A stretch of DNA of 14,462 nucleotides from Planctomycetota bacterium (lineage in GTDB: Bacteria > Planctomycetota > UBA1135 > UBA2386), in contig JAEUHU010000193.1 in the NCBI GenBank assembly GCA_016793305.1, positions 1-14,462 on the forward strand, read 5' to 3'. A model generated the notes under the pieces. It had not been told where the DNA came from, ran no database searches, and saw only the letters and a program-made list of their open reading frames with translations. The translations under genes and the position numbers were made by a program. Shown here one piece after another: positions 1 through 9,900 of this stretch. Numbering within the stretch: position 1 is the first letter of the stretch; the number at the start of each line of letters is the position of its first letter.

Positions 1-1
1 C

Positions 2-616
<615 letters not shown>

Positions 617-621
617 GACAC

Positions 622-625
622 GGAG
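622..625 (+). promoter_or_regulatory. Shine-Dalgarno site of the UDP-xylose synthase gene
   Basis: GGAG lies 7 bases before the ATG at 633, which is normal spacing and supports that start. It is the clearest ribosome-binding site in the window; most other genes here lack an obvious one. Confidence 0.6.
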
Positions 626-632
626 CCATCGC

Positions 633-1615
<983 letters not shown>

Positions 1616-1619
<4 letters not shown>

Positions 1620-2635
1620 AGAAGGTCCTCGTCACCGGCGGGCTCGGCTTCATCGGCTCGCACACCGCGGTCGAGTTGCTGCAGCGCGGCTACGAGGTGG
1701 TGGTCGTCGACAACCTCGCGAACAGCAATGCCGCGGTGCTCGACGGCATCGCCGCGATCGCCGGCAGGAAGCCGGTCTGGGCGAACGTGGACCTCGCCGA
1801 TCCGGTGGCGTGCAAAGCGCTGCTCGCCGGGCTGCCGGACCTCGCCGGCATCGTGCACTTCGCGGCCTACAAGGCGGTCGGCGAGTCGGTGCAGAAGCCG
1901 CTCGCGTACTACCGCAACAACTTCGGTTCGCTGGTCAACCTGCTCGAGTTCACCGCCGAGCACCCGCAGTGCCGCTTCATCTTCAGCTCGTCGTGCACGG
2001 TCTACGGCCAGGCCGACGTACTGCCGGTGAGCGAGGACGCACCGGTCAAGCCGGCCGAATCGCCGTACGGCAACACCAAGCAGGTCGGTGAGGAGATCCT
2101 GCGCGACGGCGCGCGCGCCCACGGCTACCGCGCGATCGCGCTGCGCTACTTCAACCCGATCGGTGCGCACCCGTCGGCGAGGATCGGCGAGCTGCCGCTC
2201 GGCGTGCCGCAGAACCTGGTGCCGTTCATCACCCAGAGCGCCGCCGGCCTGCGCGGTCCGCTGAAGGTGTTCGGCAACGACTACCCGACGCGCGACGGCA
2301 CCTGCATCCGCGACTACATCCACGTGGTCGACGTGGCGCTCGCGCACATCTACGCGCTCGAACGGCTGCTCGCCGGCAAGGGCAGCGATCCGGTCGAGGT
2401 GTTCAACCTCGGCACCGGCACGGGCTCGACCGTGCTCGAAGTGATCCACGCGTTCGAACGCGCCACCGGCGTTTCGCTGCAGTGGGAGTTCGCAGCACGT
2501 CGTCCCGGCGACGTGATCGCTGCCTACGCGAACACCGAGAAGGCCGCCGCCGGACTCGGCTGGCGCGCCGAACGCTCGCTCGACCAGTGCATGGCCGACG
2601 CGTGGCGCTGGCAGCAGACGCTGCCGAAGAAGTGA
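1616..2635 (+). CDS. galE: UDP-glucose 4-epimerase
   Basis: Interconverts UDP-glucose and UDP-galactose, or the N-acetyl forms, using tightly bound NAD+ in the cytoplasm. The 339-residue length is typical for Gal[11 protein letters not shown] (7-16) binds [15 protein letters not shown] (81-92), FSSSCTVYG (123-131) with the active-site Ser, and SPYGNTK (149-155) with Tyr151 and Lys155 follow the GalE pattern closely. [16 protein letters not shown] (177-192), [14 protein letters not shown] (226-239) and RRPGD (295-299) are further GalE-specific blocks. The ATG sits inside the preceding stop (ATGA overlap), implying translational coupling. It supplies UDP-Gal, or possibly another C4 epimer such as UDP-GalNAc, to the glycosyltransferases here. 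Motifs alone do not settle whether N-acetyl substrates are accepted. Nothing looks truncated or foreign. Confidence 0.94.
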
Positions 2636-2675
2636 CCTCCCGCCGCACTCGCCACGGCGACCCACGACCCGACCC

Positions 2676-4088
2676 ATGCGCATCGCGATCCTCAGCTTCG
2701 AGTATCCGCCGGAGACCGGCTTCGGCGGCATCGGCACCTACGCCTACTACCAGGCGCGTGCCCTGGCCAAGCTCGGCCACGACGTGCACGTGTTCGCGGG
2801 CGCGACGAAGCCCGGTGTGTCCCACAGCGAGCACGAAGGCGTGAAGGTCACGCGCATCAAGCGCGATGGCTGCATCGACGGGTTGCTGGAGAACGCTCGC
2901 AAGGCACGGGCCTGGTGGTTCCAGAACCGCATCACCACCGCGGCCGACGCGTTCGAGGGGCTCGCCAAGGCGCACGCGAAGAAGCCGTTCGACTTCGTCG
3001 AGGCACCGGAGTGCGGCGCCGACGCCGCGATCACCACGACGATGCTGTCGGTGCCGACGGCGGTGAAGTTCCACTCGCCGGCGCGGCTGATCATGAACAT
3101 CTACGACACGCCGAAGATCGACCGCGTGCTGACCGGCTTCGCCGAGCAGCTGGCGATCAACCAGGCGGCCGTGCTGACCTCGTGCAGCCGGTTCCTGGCC
3201 GACGAGGTGCACGCGAAGATGGGCGAGCTGGATCCGATCCACGTGATCCCGAACGGCATCGACGTGCCGCTGTTCGATCGCGACGAGGGCATCGACGTCC
3301 ACGCGAAGTTCGGCCTGCCCAAGGGCAAGAAGCTGATCTTCTTCGCCAACCGCATGGAGGAGCGCAAGGGCATCCACATCGTGCAGAAGATGGTGGAGGG
3401 CACGCTCGCCAAGTACCAGGACATCGCCTTCGTGTTCGCCGGGCGCGACCTGTTCGGCTACATGGAGAAGCGCATCCTGCCCTGGGTGAAGGACAACCAG
3501 CTGCAGTCGCGGTTCTTCTACCTCGGCCAGTTGCAGCTGCCCGAGGTGCGGGCGTGCCTCAAGGCGAGCTCGATCTTCCTGATCCCGAGCCTGTGGGAGA
3601 ACTGTCCCTACAGCTGCCTCGAGGCGATGACCGCCGGGCGCGCGATCGTGTCGTCCGACTGCGGCGGCATGCCGGAGCTGATCGAGCACGAACGCACGGG
3701 CCTGCTGGCGAAGAACGGCGATCCCGCCGCGTTCGTCGCGGCGCTGGTGCGCATGATCGAGGACGACCGGCTGCGCGATCGTTGCGGGGCCGCCGCACGC
3801 GCCGAGATCGAGAAGCGGCTGACCGACGTCGCGATCGGCAAGCGCAGCGTCGACCTCTACCAGGCGATCCTGCAGAAGCGCCCGGTCCCGGTCGAGCGCG
3901 CGGTTCCGCCGAAGGCGACCGGCGGTGATGCCGCGGCTGCGCGCGAACTCGCCGACCTGCGCCAGAAGATGGCGCTGCTCGGCGCCGACCTCGAGCGCAC
4001 GCGCCAGGACCTGGCGACGGCGAAGGCGGCTCGGCCGAGTTGGACGCAGGCGTTGCGCCAGGTGTTGACCGGCAAGCCGGCGAAGTGA
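2676..4088 (+). CDS. GT4-family glycosyltransferase with C-terminal coiled-coil tail
   Basis: A retaining GT-B glycosyltransferase that probably moves a sugar from a nucleotide donor to a growing glycan at the inner membrane face. It has 470 residues. The N-terminal Rossmann half starts with FEYPPETGFGGIGTYAY (8-24), including the glycine-rich loop. HVIPNGIDVPLF (189-200) leads into the second domain. RMEERKGIH (226-234) and the E-x7-E motif WENCPYSCLEA (307-317, Glu308 and Glu316) are GT4 hallmarks, followed by GGMPELIEH (330-338). Residues from about 420 to 452 are charged and heptad-like, a short coiled coil absent from minimal GT4 enzymes; the 1642-residue protein also carries a coiled coil. 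It starts 40 bases after galE with no clear Shine-Dalgarno site, and is last in the plus-strand run. Donor and acceptor cannot be read from sequence. Confidence 0.9.
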   Translation: MRIAILSFEYPPETGFGGIGTYAYYQARALAKLGHDVHVFAGATKPGVSHSEHEGVKVTRIKRDGCIDGLLENARKARAWWFQNRITTAADAFEGLAKAHAKKPFDFVEAPECGADAAITTTMLSVPTAVKFHSPARLIMNIYDTPKIDRVLTGFAEQLAINQAAVLTSCSRFLADEVHAKMGELDPIHVIPNGIDVPLFDRDEGIDVHAKFGLPKGKKLIFFANRMEERKGIHIVQKMVEGTLAKYQDIAFVFAGRDLFGYMEKRILPWVKDNQLQSRFFYLGQLQLPEVRACLKASSIFLIPSLWENCPYSCLEAMTAGRAIVSSDCGGMPELIEHERTGLLAKNGDPAAFVAALVRMIEDDRLRDRCGAAARAEIEKRLTDVAIGKRSVDLYQAILQKRPVPVERAVPPKATGGDAAAARELADLRQKMALLGADLERTRQDLATAKAARPSWTQALRQVLTGKPAK

Positions 4089-4099
4089 CCCGCCGAGGC

Positions 4100-4132
4100 G
4101 ATCGCCGCGGCGGTCACGGCACGTCGGCGATC
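4100..4132. terminator. Possible bidirectional terminator hairpin between convergent genes
   Basis: GATCGCCG (4100-4107) pairs perfectly with CGGCGATC (4125-4132) around a 17-base loop, in the 42-base gap between two convergent genes. It overlaps the FG-GAP gene stop codon by two bases. No T-tract follows on either strand, so it is at best a weak or factor-assisted terminator. Position is the main support. Confidence 0.3.
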
Positions 4133-5597
4133 ACTGGACGACCACGCCGAAGTAGGCGGTCAGGTGCGACGGCAGGGGGGCTGGCTCCGCGAGGCCCTGC
4201 AGGGCCAAGGGCAACCCGACGATCGGCAGGTTCGGCACCGCGAGCGGGAAGGCCGCGACGCCCGTGCTGGCGGAGACCGTCCCCACCTGCAGCAGCACGA
4301 CTTGGCCTGGGTCGAGCCACAGGTCGCCGAAGGCACCGAACTGCACCGGCTGCGGCAGTGCCGCGAGCGAGATGCCGAGCGTCGCCAGGTGGTCGCTGGT
4401 GGCGTAGCCAGGCTGGCTCCAGATCTCGACGGTCCAGGTCTGGCCGACCACCGGCTGGCCCGGTCGCAGGTCGTACTGGCGGTTGACGTGTAGACGCGAA
4501 CCCGCCGAGCCCATCGTCAGCAGGTCCAGGTCGCTGTCCCGGTCGAGGTCGACGACCAGCAGGTCGGTGACCGACAGGCTCGGCGCGGCGATCCGCGACG
4601 GCGTCACGGTCAGGTTGCCGGCCCCGTCGTTGACCGCGATGGTGCAGGTCGTCTCGTGGCCACGGACCGCATCGCGGTCGCCGTCGCCGTCGAGGTCGAC
4701 GAGGTGCAGGCACCGGGTGGTGGTGCCGCCAGCAGCGATCGAGCCGATCGCTGTGAAGTGCGTTCCGTCGTTGCGCAGCACGGCGTCGGGGCCGCCGTTC
4801 GCCCCGCCTGCCACGAGATCCAGATCCCCGTCGCCGTCGAGATCCGCGGCTGCGAGCGTGCGGCTCGGGGGGACGACGATTCCGTTCGCCCACGCCGTCG
4901 ACACGTTCGTGAACACGAGTCCGCCCTCGTTGCGCTGCACCTGCAGGCCGGTGCCGGTCACCATCACGACGTCGAGGTCGAGGTCGCCGTCGAGGTCGGC
5001 CAGGGCCAGCGCCGAAGCACCGCCCCACGGCGCGAACAGGATGTCGAACGTGCCTCCGCCCTGGTTGCGGAACATCGTCGCGCTGCCGCCCTGGGTCATC
5101 AGGATCCCGACGGCGTCGGGGTCGTTGTCCTGGTCGACGTCGCCGACCACGATCTCGCGCAGTCCGTACGGGTAGTCCTGTAAGCCGGCGCTGACGTCCG
5201 TGAAGTGGCCCGTGCCGTCGTTGCGGAACAGGGACCCGGTCTCGAGCTGGAACGAGACCAACAGGTCGAGGTCGCCGTCCGCGTCCTGGTCGAACGCCAC
5301 CATGTCGCTCGGCACGGTGAAGCTGAACCCTTGCGGCGGCAGGTGCGTGCTCGTGACGTCCGTGAACGCCTCCTGGCCGTCGTTGCGCAGCATGCGCATC
5401 GCCGGCTGGCCCGCCGTGAACACGTTCACGTAGCCCACGAGGTCGGCATCGCCGTCGCCGTCGAAGTCGGCGGCGACCGCGGCGACCAGCGCACTCGCGC
5501 CCGCGACGGCGGGCGTTCGCACCAGGAACTGGACCTGCGCCGCCGCAGGCGCGACGAGGAGGCCCGCGGCGAGCCACGCATGGCGAAGGGAGGGCAT
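4131..5597 (-). CDS. Secreted FG-GAP/VCBS seven-repeat beta-propeller protein
   Basis: A predicted exported 488-residue protein. Residues 1-20 form a signal peptide: basic start, hydrophobic stretch, APAAA before Gln21. Seven calcium-binding-type Asp-rich motifs, such as DFDGDGDAD (44), DLDGDGDLD (252) and DLDRDSDLD (350), recur every 48-59 residues. Most repeats include an RNDG- or RNQG-like element. Seven such repeats predict one complete integrin-alpha-like propeller. From about residue 376 a repeat-free C-terminal domain of roughly 110 residues follows, ending in AYFGVVVQ. I do not recognise it, but similar tails occur on secreted proteins of some Planctomycetota. No LPXTG, transmembrane anchor or enzymatic motif is visible. 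It is last in the minus-strand run, 72 bases after the GT4 gene. It may bind the cell-surface glycan, or may simply be adjacent. The fold call is strong; the role is unknown. Confidence 0.88.
   Translation of the reverse strand: MPSLRHAWLAAGLLVAPAAAQVQFLVRTPAVAGASALVAAVAADFDGDGDADLVGYVNVFTAGQPAMRMLRNDGQEAFTDVTSTHLPPQGFSFTVPSDMVAFDQDADGDLDLLVSFQLETGSLFRNDGTGHFTDVSAGLQDYPYGLREIVVGDVDQDNDPDAVGILMTQGGSATMFRNQGGGTFDILFAPWGGASALALADLDGDLDLDVVMVTGTGLQVQRNEGGLVFTNVSTAWANGIVVPPSRTLAAADLDGDGDLDLVAGGANGGPDAVLRNDGTHFTAIGSIAAGGTTTRCLHLVDLDGDGDRDAVRGHETTCTIAVNDGAGNLTVTPSRIAAPSLSVTDLLVVDLDRDSDLDLLTMGSAGSRLHVNRQYDLRPGQPVVGQTWTVEIWSQPGYATSDHLATLGISLAALPQPVQFGAFGDLWLDPGQVVLLQVGTVSASTGVAAFPLAVPNLPIVGLPLALQGLAEPAPLPSHLTAYFGVVVQ
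4524..5468 (-). repeat. Seven Asp-rich FG-GAP/VCBS coding repeats
   Basis: Seven D-x-D-x-D-x-D-x-D loops begin at residues 44, 103, 153, 201, 252, 301 and 350 of the secreted protein. The spacing is 59, 50, 48, 51, 49 and 49 residues. In DNA they appear as recurring GTCGAGGTCGCCGTCG-like stretches on the plus strand. Each is expected to hold one Ca2+ in a propeller blade. Confidence 0.85.
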
Positions 5598-5669
5598 GGG
5601 GCCGGCAGCCTAGACCGGACAGGTGCGGCTGCCCAGGCGGGGGCCATGGCCGCGCCGCCCGCAGCGGGA

Positions 5670-6944
5670 TCACCGCCCCTGGTAGAGCGCGCGCACCGCC
5701 GGATAGCTGGCCGCAATGCTGGGCGGCGGCGTCGGTAGCAGCCGCCCGAACAGCGACGGGTCGCCGGCCAGCCGTTCGATCGTCGCCCGCAGCGAGCCCG
5801 AGTCGCCGGCGCGGAACAGCAGGCCGTTCCGCTCGTGCTGGACGACCTCGGCGAGGCCACCGAGGTTCGATGCGATCACCGGCACACCCGCCGCGAACGC
5901 CTCGAGCACGACGAACGGCGTGTTCTCGTACCAGGTGCTCGGCACCACCAGCGCGTCGAGCCCGGCGAACACGCGCCCCGTGTCCGCCTCGCCGTAGGGG
6001 CCGGCGAACGCGATGCGCGGGTCGCCGGCGGCAGCCGCGCGGCATCGGGCGATGTAGTCGGCGAACATCGTCTCCTCGGCGTTGCCGTGCAGCGCCAGGG
6101 TCACGTTCGCACGGCTGCCGCGCACGGCTTCGATCGCGAGATGCGGCGCCTTCCACGGCGACAGCACGCCGCAGAAGCCGAGCTGCAGCGGCGTGCGGGG
6201 CCGCGCCGCCGGGATCGGCACGATGCGTCCTTCGGCCAGTCCGTACGGCACGATCGTCACGCGGTCGCGCGGCAGGCCGTTCCTGGCGAACACGTCGGCG
6301 AGGAAGCGCGACGGCGCCACGATCGCGTCGGCCTTGCCGAGTGCCTGCAGCATCGCGGCCGGGCGGTCGAGCAGGGCCCGCAAGCGCGCCGGCGGATCGC
6401 TGGTCAGCGTCGCTCTGCCCGGCATCGGCGTCTCGCCGGCCAGTTCGGGCGCGTGGCACGACACGCACCCGGCTCCGCCGTCCGGCGGCCCGTCGCACAA
6501 GGCCCCGTCGGCGCGCAGCAGCGTGAAGCGCGGGCACAGGTACCAGAAGTCCATCAGGTTGACGACCGTGCGTGCGCCGTTCGCCCTGGCGACGTCGATC
6601 AGGTTCTGGCCGAGCTGCCGCAGGTGGAAGAAGTGCACCGCGTCGGGGCGCACGTCATCGAGCACGGTCTTGAACCAGCCGTCGAGGTGGCGGTTGTCGT
6701 AGTCGCGCAGCACGTCGTTGGCGTTGATGCGGCGCCAGTGGTTGAGGCGCAGCACGCGGAACCCGTCGTACGGTTGCTCGAACAGCCGGATCGCCGGCCA
6801 GTCGCGGTCGTGGTCCCAGTGCAGCGACAACACCGTGACCTCGTCGCCCACGGCACGCGCCGCGCGCGCCATCGCGAGGCAGTACTGCTCCGTGCCCGAC
6901 CTGCAGTCGGGGAAGAACTGGTGGACGACGAACAGGAGCCGCAT
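5670..6944 (-). CDS. GT4-family glycosyltransferase with Cys cluster
   Basis: A retaining GT-B glycosyltransferase of 424 residues. The N-terminal half opens MRLLFVVHQFFPDCRSGTEQY, with the GTE loop typical of GT4 enzymes. APSRFLADVF (210-219) and VPYGL (232-236) precede the second Rossmann domain. CGVLSPWKAPHL (258-269) and the E-x7-E motif YENTPFVVLEA (339-349, Glu340 and Glu348) mark the donor site. A cysteine cluster follows WYLCPRF: Cys137, Cys150, Cys160 and Cys163, the last two as CVSC. It resembles the possible zinc-binding insertion of one GT4 subgroup. The start lies 3 bases after the stop of the 1642-residue gene, so the two are almost certainly cotranscribed and probably coupled. 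Donor and acceptor are unknown. It lacks the coiled coil found in the other two GT4 proteins here. Confidence 0.9.
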   Translation of the reverse strand: MRLLFVVHQFFPDCRSGTEQYCLAMARAARAVGDEVTVLSLHWDHDRDWPAIRLFEQPYDGFRVLRLNHWRRINANDVLRDYDNRHLDGWFKTVLDDVRPDAVHFFHLRQLGQNLIDVARANGARTVVNLMDFWYLCPRFTLLRADGALCDGPPDGGAGCVSCHAPELAGETPMPGRATLTSDPPARLRALLDRPAAMLQALGKADAIVAPSRFLADVFARNGLPRDRVTIVPYGLAEGRIVPIPAARPRTPLQLGFCGVLSPWKAPHLAIEAVRGSRANVTLALHGNAEETMFADYIARCRAAAAGDPRIAFAGPYGEADTGRVFAGLDALVVPSTWYENTPFVVLEAFAAGVPVIASNLGGLAEVVQHERNGLLFRAGDSGSLRATIERLAGDPSLFGRLLPTPPPSIAASYPAVRALYQGR

Positions 6945-6947
6945 CGC

Positions 6948-9900
6948 TCAGCTCGGCTTGTTGGCCTTGCCCTTGCTGCGCTTCTGGATGGCCCTGGCGA
7001 CGCGCTCGTGCAGGCGCACCTCGGTGACGCGGATGTCGAACTCGCGGTCGAAGCGCTCGCGCGCGGCCTTGGCCATGCGGCGTTCGGTCGCGGGTTCCTG
7101 GACGAGTCGTTCCAACGCCCGGGCGAACGCCTCGCTGTCGCGCTGCGGCACGACGATGCCCTCGACCTCGTGGGTCACGACCTCGAGGATCGAGCCGGAG
7201 TCGGTGGTCACGACCGGCAGGCCGGAGGCGAGCCCCTCGAGCATCGCGGTCGGGATGCCGTCCTTGTCGCCGGAGCCCATCTCGACGTAGGGCGCGACGA
7301 ACGCGCGGCAGCGCTGCAGGATCGGCGGCAGCTCCTCCTGCTTCTTCATGCCGTGCAGGACCACCAGGTCGGAGACACCCAACTTCGCGATCAGGGCCTC
7401 GAACCCGGCCGCGTACTCGAGGCTGCCCTGGCTGTGCGGGTCCTTGCTGCCGACGATGTGCGCCTTCACGGTGATGCCCTTCTGCTTCAGTTGGGCGATC
7501 GCCTCGACCAGATGGGTCAGGCCCTTCTTCGGCTCGATGCGCGAGATCGACACGACCTCGATCGGCTCGCCGGCCTTGCGGTCCGCTCGCTGGATCGGCG
7601 GGAAGCGGGCGCCGTCGACGCCGTTCGGCTTGACGATGATCTTCTCGTCGAAGCGGCCCTGCGTCATCGCCGACAGTTCGCGCTTGATGCGCGCGCTGGT
7701 GGCCACGATCACGTCACACAACTCGACGTGCAGGGGCACCAGCTTGAACGGGTAGTCGGCGAGCATGTGGTCGGCGTAGCAGGACACGCCGCGCGGCAGG
7801 TCGAGCAACCAGGCCGCCTGCATGGCCATGAACGACTGGTCGTAGAAGAAGTAGCTGTGCAGGTACTTGGCACCGGCGAGCTCCGCCATGCGTGCGAACG
7901 TGCAGCCCTGCAGCACCAGCGGTTCCTTCTCGAGCTCTTCGACCGGCTTGCCGGTGACGGCGGCGATGCGCTCGAGGAACGCGCGCAGGCGCCCGGGGCG
8001 CGTCTTCTCGAAGTGCTCCTTGTCGCGCAGGTGGTTCTCCCAGATCGGCTGCAGCTGCGTGCGGTGGTCGGCGAGGTAGCCGAACGCCTTGTGCAGTTGC
8101 GCGGTGTCGCCGAGGTCCCAGTGGAACATCCGCACGTCGAGCCCCATGTGCGTGAGCCCGATCATCTCCTGGTAGACGAACGTGTGGCTGTAGATCGGCC
8201 AGTGCCAGCAGGCGGTGACGATCGCGGTGCCCTCGGCGCGGCGGCGCTTGAACACCATCAGGGCGCGGTCCTTGGCGTCGAGGAGGCGGCGGATCCACTT
8301 CTTGCCGCGTCGTGTCACGTATCCGAGGGGCATCTTGTTCCAGAGGAAGTTGCCGGCGCGGAATTCCCGCGAGCGGCGCGTGGTTTCGAGTTCCTTGCGG
8401 GCGTGCGCCAGCTCCCGATCGCGGCGCGCCAGGAGCTCGTCGGCATCGCGCTGGCGTCGTTCGGCTTCGGCGGCGGCTGCTGCGGCCGCTTCGGCCTGTC
8501 GGCGCCGTGCGTCGGCGAGTTCCGCCGCGTGGGCGTCACGTGCATTCGCAAGCTCTGCCGCGTGGGCGTCGCGTGCGTCGGCGAGTTCCGCCGCGTGGGC
8601 AGTTCGTTCCTGTGCCAGCGTTGCGCCCAATTCGTCGGTGCGGGCCTGCAGCCGGTCGCGCGCGTCCTTCTCCTGGGCGTGTTCGTGGCGGGAGATCTCG
8701 AGCTGTTCCTCGAGGCGACCGATCTCGTGCGTCCGTTGCGTCAGCTCCTGCGCCCGTTGCGCCAGGGACGCGGCGGCAGCGGTCCGCTCGGCTTCGAGTT
8801 CGGCCGCGGCCGCGTCGGCACGTCGGGCGTGGGCCTCGCGTTCCCCGGCGAGCGTCGCCTCGAGCTGCTCGTTGTGGGTGCGCAGCGCGTCGCGTTCGCT
8901 GCGGGTCGCGGCGAGGTCGCGGCGATCGTCGGCGAGTGCTGTGCGCAGGCCTGCATGCTCCGATTGCAGCGCGCCGTGCCGGCCCTGCAGGTCCTTCCAC
9001 TCGTCGGCCAGGCGATCGTGCGAGGCCCGCAGGGTGTCGCGTTCGGCTCGGACCGACTGCAGCTCCTTGTCGATCAGGGCCTGCAGGGTCTCGACCGCTC
9101 GCAACGCCGTGCGCAGCGTGCCCAGGTCGGCTTCGAGCCGTCGGCCGCGCTCCTCGGCAGCGGCCAGGTGCGTCTTCTGCTCGTGGTTCGTCGCGTTGCT
9201 GCGGGCCAATTCCTGGCCCTTGGCCTGTACCTGCTGCAACAAGGTCTGCTTCTCGGCCTCCAGCTGGTGGCGTCCGTCCCAGCAGGCGCGCAGGCGCTCT
9301 TCCAGCGACACGACGTAGGTCTGCAGCCAGCGGCGATCGCTGCGCTCACGGTCGATCTGCTCGCGAGCGAGGTCGCCGAGCAGCAGGCGATGGTCGAAGC
9401 CGCGCTGGCCTCCTTGCCGCTCGTGCCGTGCGGCGGCGTCGAGGGCGGAGCGCGCGGCTTCCGCGGCACGATTGAGCGTCTCGATCAGCGCCTGCACGCG
9501 CGGCGACGTGTTCGACAGCTTCTCGAGGGCGACGGCGTCGAGCACCGCGTTGACGAACAGGGCGAGCCCGTCGGTCTCGCGGTTGCTCGCGACGTGCCCG
9601 GCGACCGCGTCCAGCACGGTCGTGACGCGCTCTTCGACGTCGTGGCCGTGGTGCTCGACGAAGCGGCGCAGCGCTGCGGCCGCCACCCGGTTCACTTCGA
9701 GGTAGTAGGACCAGCGTCGGCCCTCGCGGAACCAGACGGTGTTGGTCGCGTGCAGCCGGTAGGCGACCAGCGGTTCGCGCAGGTGGTGCAGGCTGCCGTC
9801 GAGTGCCGCCTCGAGGAACAGCTGCCAGTCGAGGCAGTACTTCAGGCTCTGCAGGTGTGGCGCCTGGGCCCGCAGCCAGGCCGTGCGGCACACGAGATTG

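Noticed and set aside
4114..6537. Minus-strand 807-codon open frame overlapping both the FG-GAP and GT4 genes
   Set aside because: It is in a different frame from both genes, which carry intact motifs, and its product is Arg/Ala-rich low-complexity sequence.
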